Source: JABSOG01 sp041583135 (GTDB lineage Bacteria > Pseudomonadota > Gammaproteobacteria > Enterobacterales > Alteromonadaceae). Taken from it: a DNA stretch of 11,334 nucleotides. A program made the translations under genes and the position numbers. The DNA lies in the NCBI GenBank assembly GCA_041583135.1, contig JBFHGJ010000149.1:1-11334 (forward strand). Direction: 5' to 3'. The notes beneath the pieces are model-generated. The model saw nothing but the letters and a program-made list of their open reading frames with translations. It was not told the origin of the DNA and ran no database searches. Of this stretch, positions 1-5,619 are shown piece by piece. Each line of letters starts with the position of its first letter. Positions within the stretch are counted from its first letter, which is position 1.

Positions 1-615
1 GTCAAAATCTGGTGACTCATAGGTTAAATAGCCAGACACCTTACCAACGTGTTGTGTGTTGACCACCATCAGCTCGACACCCTGTTTATCATAAAAGTGC
101 CATTGATAACTGACTGCAAACGTCTTTTCCAAATTCGCTGCACTGCCGGGTTTGCGCAATAACCGGTTGGCATTATATTGCAACTGGCCATCGACTATCA
201 CAGCATAGGGAACACTGGGATTATCTCGAAAAAAATTCTCGACCCAACTACGACTGCCAAGCACTTTCGCGCCCACTTTGGCCTCACTGAGCTTAATATC
301 TCTGTCTTTAAGCCTTTGTTGCAAAATGCCTAACGTGTTTTGGTAAAAGCGGTTTACCTTGGCTTGATAGTCAGGGTCATCTTCATTGACCACCCCCAAT
401 GCCGAGGTAACCATATCGCCTAAAGGACCAAACATCGACCCACCTGCTAGCGCACTTTCCTCTGAATCATCAATCAAAATATTCGATTGGGCGATGGCAA
501 AATGTTTGTTGTCGGTCCAACCGTTTAAATAAAAATCGTGTCTGGCATTTTTCTCAGTCGCGCTACAGCCGCTAAATAAAACGGCACTAAGCACTAAGAT
601 AAGCATTTTCTTCAT
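1..615 (-). CDS. Lipoprotein of unknown function, 3' end cut by window edge
   Basis: An open frame of 205 codons runs from an ATG at 613-615 to the left edge without a stop, so the C-terminus is missing. Residues 1-17 form a lipoprotein signal: a KK start, a hydrophobic core and LFSGC, with C17 as the probable lipidated cysteine. The mature part should therefore be membrane-anchored. A short AGAGAA stretch precedes the ATG. I recognise no known family. Its layout matches the next lipoprotein upstream (675-1331): lipidated cysteine at 17, GW followed by NK at about 32-37, FGP at 62-64, a W then P twelve residues later (124 and 136), and YxWxxYxxQGVxL at 170-182. It is therefore a diverged tandem copy. 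By comparison with the other copy, roughly 20-25 residues are missing. Lipidation is well supported; function is unknown. Confidence 0.8.
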   Translation of the reverse strand, partial: MKKMLILVLSAVLFSGCSATEKNARHDFYLNGWTDNKHFAIAQSNILIDDSEESALAGGSMFGPLGDMVTSALGVVNEDDPDYQAKVNRFYQNTLGILQQRLKDRDIKLSEAKVGAKVLGSRSWVENFFRDNPSVPYAVIVDGQLQYNANRLLRKPGSAANLEKTFAVSYQWHFYDKQGVELMVVNTQHVGKVSGYLTYESPDFD

Positions 616-674
616 TGAGTTTCTCTTTTATTTTTAGCTTGGAGCTCATCCAACAGTGATAGCTCAGCGAAAAA
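616..674 (-). other. Short gap between the two lipoprotein genes
   Basis: These 59 bases hold a five-base inverted pair (GAGCT and AGCTC, 14-base loop) and the ribosome site of the downstream lipoprotein. No convincing terminator or promoter is visible, which suggests that the two genes share a transcript. Confidence 0.4.
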
Positions 675-1331
675 CTACTTCCCTAGGTCTTTCACTTTCC
701 AAACAAATTCATCAATACTTTGATTTTGCATATCAAGAATAGCCGCTTTAAAACGACTCGGATCTTGAAAAGTCTCTTTGTCATACTCGCCAAATATTCT
801 GAAACTGTATGTTTTGAGCGCCACACCTTGGTCGTTATATATCGTCCAATCATAACGCATCGAAATAGTTTGTTTAGAAAGTATTGGACTGGTCTCAAAC
901 TCTATCCATGATTCCGTACCAAGAATGAACGGGTGCCCACTGTATCTTTGTTTGTAGGTTTCAAACCACTCATCATGACCATATATATCCGGCTGTTCAA
1001 CAAACGTTGTCTGCACACCGACTTTGTCAAGCTCTGAGCTCAGGTAGCTTTTGAAGTTATCTAAATAACTCCCACGTTCAACCCTTGAGCTTTTAGAAAC
1101 AGAGCCTGCTACCTGTAGCGCAACAGCTGTTGCCGGACCAAATAGAACGGCAGCAGCGCCAAAGCCCCAATTCCCACCTTTATTAATGTGAGTCGCCTGC
1201 CTAACCACCATCAGCTTTTTGTTTTGGTTCCAGCCTACGGTTTCAAAGTGCTCAATTTCGCTGTCACTGGCTGTAGAGGCACAACCAACCATAAAAATGG
1301 AGATTAACCCCAGCAATAATACTTTGTTCAT
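675..1331 (-). CDS. Lipoprotein of unknown function, paralogue of the downstream gene
   Basis: This complete 218-residue protein starts at an ATG preceded by a good ribosome site (AGGAAG, four bases upstream). Residues 1-17 are a lipoprotein signal peptide ending in FMVGC, with C17 as the lipid site. Residues 54-80 (GFGAAAVLFGP and following) are rich in Gly and Ala and could sit in or near a membrane. The C-terminal half looks like soluble beta-rich sequence with YDWTIYNDQGVAL at 160-172. It lies 61 bases after rlmB and 59 bases before the second copy (1-615), with the same cysteine position and spaced motifs. I see no hairpin terminator between rlmB and this gene, so read-through from rlmB is possible. 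No named family recognised. An outer-membrane location is inference from the polar residues after the cysteine. Confidence 0.85.
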   Translation of the reverse strand: MNKVLLLGLISIFMVGCASTASDSEIEHFETVGWNQNKKLMVVRQATHINKGGNWGFGAAAVLFGPATAVALQVAGSVSKSSRVERGSYLDNFKSYLSSELDKVGVQTTFVEQPDIYGHDEWFETYKQRYSGHPFILGTESWIEFETSPILSKQTISMRYDWTIYNDQGVALKTYSFRIFGEYDKETFQDPSRFKAAILDMQNQSIDEFVWKVKDLGK

Positions 1332-1392
1332 ACGTCTTCCTATATTTACGCTTGTTTAACAAATATTGATTTTGTCCATTGAGGTGATAAAA

Positions 1393-2139
1393 CTAATCAC
1401 TCATTCTTTGACGATTGGCTTCAAATAAACAGATACCGGTCGCAACCGACACATTTAAGCTGCTTACAGTGCCAACCATTGGAATCTTGACCAGCACATC
1501 ACAGTGCTCGCGGGTCAATCTTCTCAGGCCCGAGCCTTCTGCGCCCATGGCTATTGCCAAAGGGCCTTTTAAATCGGCTTGATAAAGATTGGTATCGGTC
1601 TCACCAGCCGTGCCAACTATCCAAACCCCTTGCTCTTGCAAATAACGCATAGTGCGCGCCAAGTTGGTTACAGCCACAAAAGGCACGGTGTCGGCTGCGC
1701 CGCAGGCGACCTTTTGTACCGTGGCGGTGATCTTTGAGGCGTTATCTTTAGGTACAACAATCGCAGTAACACCGGCAGCATCGGCACTGCGCATACAGGC
1801 GCCGAGGTTATGCGGGTCTGTCACACCATCTAAAATTAATAAAAACGGGGGCTTTTTGCTGCTCTCCACTAGCGTCGCAAGATCGGCCTCAGTTAACTGC
1901 GGCGCAGGAGTAACTCTGGCCATGATCCCTTGATGACGTTCACCTTGCGACTTGTCATCTAAGGTTTTTCGCGTCATAAACTGCACCGAAATACCATTTT
2001 TACGGGTTAGATTAACCAACGACATCAATCTGTCGTCCTGACGCCCCTTTAAAGCATAGACTTCAATAAAACGCTCAGGTTGTCTTTTGAGGGTAGCCTC
2101 AACGGCGTGTAAGCCGAAGATCAGTTGTGATTTGCTCAT
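1393..2139 (-). CDS. rlmB: 23S rRNA (guanosine-2'-O-)-methyltransferase RlmB
   Basis: RlmB places a 2'-O-methyl group on G2251 of 23S rRNA (E. coli numbering) in the peptidyl-tRNA site loop, using S-adenosylmethionine. The protein is 248 residues, close to the 243 of E. coli. An N-terminal substrate-binding domain (about 1-75, FGLHAVEATL near the start) is followed by the SpoU knotted methyltransferase domain. All three SpoU motifs are present: motif 1 with N111 and R117 (DPHNLGACMRSAD), motif 2 GAEGSGL at 199-205, and motif 3 IPM at 219-221 with SLNVSVA at 227-233. The ATG has an AGGA ribosome site seven bases upstream and lies 25 bases after the rnr stop, so the two genes form an operon, as in E. 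coli. Nothing is missing or unusual. Confidence 0.96.
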   Translation of the reverse strand: MSKSQLIFGLHAVEATLKRQPERFIEVYALKGRQDDRLMSLVNLTRKNGISVQFMTRKTLDDKSQGERHQGIMARVTPAPQLTEADLATLVESSKKPPFLLILDGVTDPHNLGACMRSADAAGVTAIVVPKDNASKITATVQKVACGAADTVPFVAVTNLARTMRYLQEQGVWIVGTAGETDTNLYQADLKGPLAIAMGAEGSGLRRLTREHCDVLVKIPMVGTVSSLNVSVATGICLFEANRQRMSD

Positions 2140-2164
2140 TTAATTTCCTGGTAAAACTCTAATA

Positions 2165-4618
2165 CTAACGCCTAGAAGACTTTTTGCCCGCACCGACCTT
2201 AGCTTTTTTGCGGGCATTCTTACCCGGCCTGGCTTTCCTTTTGGCCGACTTGGCTTTGGCCGATTTCGCCGACTTGGCGCCTTTGCCCTTACCTTTACCT
2301 CTTTGCTCTGATTTTTTGTCGTCTGTGTGACCTTCGCTTTTACCGATCATGCCTTTGGCCAGCAACTCACGCACACTCATCGCGGCATTTTTGGGTTTGT
2401 CACTTGGAGTCTCTATTCGTCTAGAACGACGAGGACGCTGACGACCTTCACTATCGAGCAGAACAAAGTCGATTTTACGCTGGTCAAGGCTCACCTGAGC
2501 GACTTTTACCACCACATGGTCGCCCATTCGATAAATCTTACGACTCGACTCACCAATCAGCAGATGTTTACCGGCGTCAAACTGATAGTAGTCATTGCGC
2601 AATGAAGTCACATGCACCAAGCCATCGATATAAAGGTCGTTGATGCGCACAAAAAAGCCGAAGTTGGTCACCGAAGAGATAATGCCTTCGAAGATCTCAC
2701 CTAGGTGATCTTGCATGTATTCGCATTTCAGCCAATCAGACACCTCACGGGTCGCCTCATCAGCTCGGCGTTCGGTCATCGAACAATTGACCCCAATCGC
2801 TTCCGCTTCATCTTGCTTATAGGCATGAGCGCCGGTGGTTTTCTCTCCCTGAGTCTTTAAGATACTTTTAATGGTACGGTGTACAACCAAATCGGGATAA
2901 CGGCGAATAGGCGAGGTAAAGTGAGCATAGGCTTCAAGTGCCAAACCAAAGTGACCATTGTTTTCTTCTTGATACATTGCCTGCTTCATTGAGCGCAGCA
3001 ACATCACTTGAATCAAATCGATATCTTCACGCTCAGCCAACCTTTCAAGCTCTTGGGTCAACTCAATCGGATCAGGATCGACCGATAACTTAGTCACAAT
3101 ACCAAGCTCAGCCAAAAAGCTCCTAAAATGAGCCAATCGATCAGGGTCGGGTTGGTCATGCACCCTAAACAAGCCATGCGCTTGGTGTTTCTCTATCATC
3201 TTGGCAGCGGCAACGTTCGCCATGATCATGCATTCTTCAATCAACTTGTGGGCATCGTTACGCACCACAGGTTCAATATAATCAATCTTGCGCTGCTCGT
3301 TAAAGACAAAGCGGGTCTCTACGGTTTCAAACTCAATAGCCCCCCGTTTTTTACGCACATCCGCCAAACAATAATAGAGCTGATGGAGGTTTTTAAGCGC
3401 TGGCACCAAATGCTTGTAGCGTTCAATAAGCTGCTCATCGCCATTTAATATGGCGGCCACTTTGGTGTAGGTGAAACGGCAAGCCGAACGCATTACCGCT
3501 TCATAAAACTTATAGCCCGACATCTTGCCTTTGGCACTAATGGTCATTTCACAGACCATACAAAGCCGGTCTACATCGGGGTTTAATGAACAGAGTCCAT
3601 TCGACAACACCTCAGGCAGCATAGGAATAACATTTTCTGGAAAGTAAACCGAAGTGCCGCGATTGGCAGCCTCTTTATCCAAAGGCGAACCAACTTGAAC
3701 GTAGCTGCTGACATCGGCAATGGCCACCCAAAGTCGCCAACCGCCACTTTTTTTGGTTTCACAATACACCGCGTCATCAAAATCTCGGGCATCTTCACCA
3801 TCGATGGTCACCAAGGGCAAATCACGCAAATCAACTCGCCCGGCTTTGGCACTTTCCGGCACTTCGGCGCTCAGCTTGGCAACTTGGTCCTCGACCCCTT
3901 GTGGCCAAATAAATGGAATATCATGATTGCGCAACGCAATTTCGATTTCCATGCCAGGATCCATATGCTCCCCCATCACCTCAGTGATGCGGCCCATAGC
4001 ATTCATACGATTAGACGGTCTTTGAGTAAGCTCGACACAAACAATTTGATTAAGTCTAGCGCCGTTTTCCTCACCGGGTTGGATCAATATATCTTGGCAA
4101 ATTCTAGAATCTTCGGGGACCACAAGGCCCATGCCTGATTCTAGAAAATACCGCCCAAGTATCGGTTCACGACGCGACTCAAGTACCCGAACCAATGATG
4201 CCTCGGGCTTGTTTTTAAAGCCTCGTTTATGGGATTTGGCTAAAATGCGGTCGCCATGGATCAGCTTTTTCATCTCAAAGGCAGGAATAAACCAGTCCTC
4301 ACCACCATCATCAAGCAGTAAAAAGCCAAAGCCGTCGCGATGACCAACAACCTTGCCCTTTACCAGCTCCATGCGGCTAGGCAAAGCATAGCGCTTGGCC
4401 CGAGTGAAAATGATCTGTCCTTCTCGCTCCATCGCCCTGAGCCGGCGCTTTAAACCGATGATCATTTCTTCATCGGTTAATTTGAGCTCGGCGACCACTT
4501 CGTCAAACGCAAGGGGGGCGTCTTTTTCGGTGAAAAGATTAAGAATATATTCTCGACTGGGGATGGGGTTTTCGTATTTGTCTTTTTCCCGTTGGTAAAA
4601 GGGGTCTTTTATAGTCAT
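2165..4618 (-). CDS. rnr: Ribonuclease R (3'-5' exoribonuclease)
   Basis: RNase R degrades structured RNA processively from the 3' end and works in rRNA quality control, mRNA decay and trans-translation. The 817 residues run in the usual order: winged-helix region (about 20-85), two cold-shock domains (85-235), RNB nuclease core (262-590), S1 domain (642-722) and a basic tail (726-817). The metal-binding aspartates lie in TIDGEDARDFDDAV: D273, D279, D281 and D282, one residue off the E. coli positions. FTSPIRRYPDLVVHR (567-581) is the other hallmark. The start MTIKDPFYQREKDKYENPIP aligns with the E. coli N-terminus, which fixes the ATG, although no Shine-Dalgarno sequence is visible before it. 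The tail is almost all Lys, Ala, Ser, Gly and Arg; in the family such tails aid RNA unwinding and recruitment to stalled ribosomes. It is first in the operon with rlmB. Confidence 0.97.
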   Translation of the reverse strand: MTIKDPFYQREKDKYENPIPSREYILNLFTEKDAPLAFDEVVAELKLTDEEMIIGLKRRLRAMEREGQIIFTRAKRYALPSRMELVKGKVVGHRDGFGFLLLDDGGEDWFIPAFEMKKLIHGDRILAKSHKRGFKNKPEASLVRVLESRREPILGRYFLESGMGLVVPEDSRICQDILIQPGEENGARLNQIVCVELTQRPSNRMNAMGRITEVMGEHMDPGMEIEIALRNHDIPFIWPQGVEDQVAKLSAEVPESAKAGRVDLRDLPLVTIDGEDARDFDDAVYCETKKSGGWRLWVAIADVSSYVQVGSPLDKEAANRGTSVYFPENVIPMLPEVLSNGLCSLNPDVDRLCMVCEMTISAKGKMSGYKFYEAVMRSACRFTYTKVAAILNGDEQLIERYKHLVPALKNLHQLYYCLADVRKKRGAIEFETVETRFVFNEQRKIDYIEPVVRNDAHKLIEECMIMANVAAAKMIEKHQAHGLFRVHDQPDPDRLAHFRSFLAELGIVTKLSVDPDPIELTQELERLAEREDIDLIQVMLLRSMKQAMYQEENNGHFGLALEAYAHFTSPIRRYPDLVVHRTIKSILKTQGEKTTGAHAYKQDEAEAIGVNCSMTERRADEATREVSDWLKCEYMQDHLGEIFEGIISSVTNFGFFVRINDLYIDGLVHVTSLRNDYYQFDAGKHLLIGESSRKIYRMGDHVVVKVAQVSLDQRKIDFVLLDSEGRQRPRRSRRIETPSDKPKNAAMSVRELLAKGMIGKSEGHTDDKKSEQRGKGKGKGAKSAKSAKAKSAKRKARPGKNARKKAKVGAGKKSSRR

Positions 4619-4648
4619 TCAAAGGAGTTATAAAGAAAAGTTGCGCAA

Positions 4649-4677
4649 ATTATAGAAGATTACGACCAATTAAACCA
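4649..4677 (-). promoter_or_regulatory. Candidate sigma-70 promoter of rnr-rlmB
   Basis: A perfect TATAAT (-10) lies at 4649-4654 on the minus strand. The best -35 at 17-base spacing is TGGTTT (4672-4677), which is weak. Transcription would start near 4642, giving a leader of about 25 bases before the rnr ATG. The leader ends in ACTCCTTTGA and has no purine-rich ribosome site. Confidence 0.5.
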
Positions 4678-4733
4678 CCAGCAACAGAATTTAAGCCATG
4701 ACTTAAGCTAGCATGACTCAAACAAAAGGGGAC

Positions 4734-4745
4734 ATTTCATGAAAT
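4734..4745. repeat. 12-base perfect palindrome upstream of rnr
   Basis: ATTTCATGAAAT is a perfect palindrome about 80 bases upstream of the rnr -10 box, in the 240-base gap between motX and rnr. It could be a regulator site, but an AT-rich 12-mer of this kind can arise by chance. The same gap also holds an imperfect hairpin (GTACTT and AAGTAC arms, about 4768-4797) and two copies of CATGACT near 4697-4718. No gene is visible in the gap. Confidence 0.3.
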
Positions 4746-4830
4746 AGGCAATAGGTTAGGTCACATTGTACTTGAGGCAGGTCAAAGCCCAAAGTACCAT
4801 AATTTATTCCAAAAGCCTTGCCGAACAATG

Positions 4831-4853
4831 AAAAGCGGCGATTATTGCCGCTT
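4831..4853 (-). terminator. Rho-independent terminator after motX
   Basis: On the minus strand AAGCGGC, a seven-base loop AATAATC and GCCGCTT form a perfect seven-pair stem (4833-4839 with 4847-4853) that runs into TTTTCATT. It begins six bases after the motX stop and separates the kinase-motX unit from rnr. The U-run is short, so termination may be partial. Confidence 0.75.
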
Positions 4854-4858
4854 GACGT

Positions 4859-5524
4859 TTAGCGCATCGGTCTTTTCGCCCGTGCGACTATCTTTTCTGG
4901 CATTAACTTAGCCAGTTTCGTCAGCAGCATTTCCGCTTTTTTGTGCGTCTTGTCATCGGCAATCACCGAATGGTGCAACCAACGATAGGCTTGCTCATAA
5001 TCATAAGGACTACCTTCGCCGGACAAAAACAACTCCACTAAGCGGATCTTGGCATTGAGATTGCCCATCGCAGCCGCTTCACGCAGATAAATCACCGCTT
5101 GCGCCGGATCTTTTTGGACAAACTTGCCGATATGATAATAACGGCCCATCTGCTCAAGCCCCTCAGGCAATCCCTGATCGGCAGCAAGACGCATATAATG
5201 AATGCCCCGTTCAACATCCCTATCGACACAAACCGCATAGGCCAGCATATCACCATATAAAAACTGATAAGCAGGCACTTTGAGCACTGTCGCACGAGCT
5301 TCAATGTCTTGCAACAACTGGCAATCATCGGCCTTCACTCTAGCCAAGTGTTTGTTCTGTTTAATTAAATCAAGTAACTCATCTTGCGAGTAGATTTGAA
5401 TGGCTTTTAATTGCTGGGCTTTTGCGCTGGTAAAAAGCACGCTCAATAGCACCACTGCCAACACCAATGCCAGCGCTTTTAAATAGCCGGTATAGCCATG
5501 AAAACTGGAATGTTTAACCGCCAT
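4859..5524 (-). CDS. motX: Sodium-driven polar flagellar motor protein MotX
   Basis: MotX is a periplasmic protein that, with MotY, forms the T-ring at the base of the polar flagellum and recruits the PomA/PomB sodium stator. The chosen 221-residue form has a Sec signal peptide (hydrophobic core about 16-31, cleavage after TSAKA, residue 36). The mature start QLKAIQIYSQDELLDLIKQN and the block HLARVKADDCQLLQDIEARA match what I recall of Vibrio MotX. Three Sel1-like repeats follow (about 84-118, 120-155 and 157-190), the second including LEQMGRYYHIGKF. Cysteines 68 and 99 could form a disulfide. A longer start at 5621-5623 (254 residues) overlaps the kinase stop as ATGA and has a strong AGGAG site, but would put about 50 residues before the signal core, which is poor for export. 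The 5524 ATG has only a weak AAGTGA site. Identity is firm; the start is less so. Confidence 0.9.
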   Translation of the reverse strand: MAVKHSSFHGYTGYLKALALVLAVVLLSVLFTSAKAQQLKAIQIYSQDELLDLIKQNKHLARVKADDCQLLQDIEARATVLKVPAYQFLYGDMLAYAVCVDRDVERGIHYMRLAADQGLPEGLEQMGRYYHIGKFVQKDPAQAVIYLREAAAMGNLNAKIRLVELFLSGEGSPYDYEQAYRWLHHSVIADDKTHKKAEMLLTKLAKLMPEKIVARAKRPMR

Positions 5525-5590
5525 AATATTGTCACTTTGCACATTAGATAACGCCCAGCCCTGAAGCCAAGCCACAATGCTGAAATGAAA

Positions 5591-5606
5591 TACAATATCT
5601 GTGCCA
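5591..5606 (-). promoter_or_regulatory. Sigma-54-like promoter for motX
   Basis: The minus strand reads TGGCACAGATATTGTA. Against the sigma-54 consensus TGGCAC-N5-TTGCW, every conserved position matches at exact spacing except the -12 GC, which is GT. Transcription would start near 5580 and give a leader of about 55 bases to the ATG at 5524. It lies just inside the 5' end of the longer motX frame, which argues for the shorter start. Polar flagellar genes are often sigma-54 or sigma-28 dependent; I see no sigma-28 box here. The altered -12 cytosine lowers confidence. Confidence 0.45.
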
Positions 5607-5619
5607 GCTTTAAGCCTGA

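Noticed and set aside
3695..4138. Plus-strand open frame of 147 codons opposite rnr
   Set aside because: It lies wholly antisense to the highly conserved RNase R core. Its protein has no recognisable motif and is explained by codon bias of the opposite strand.
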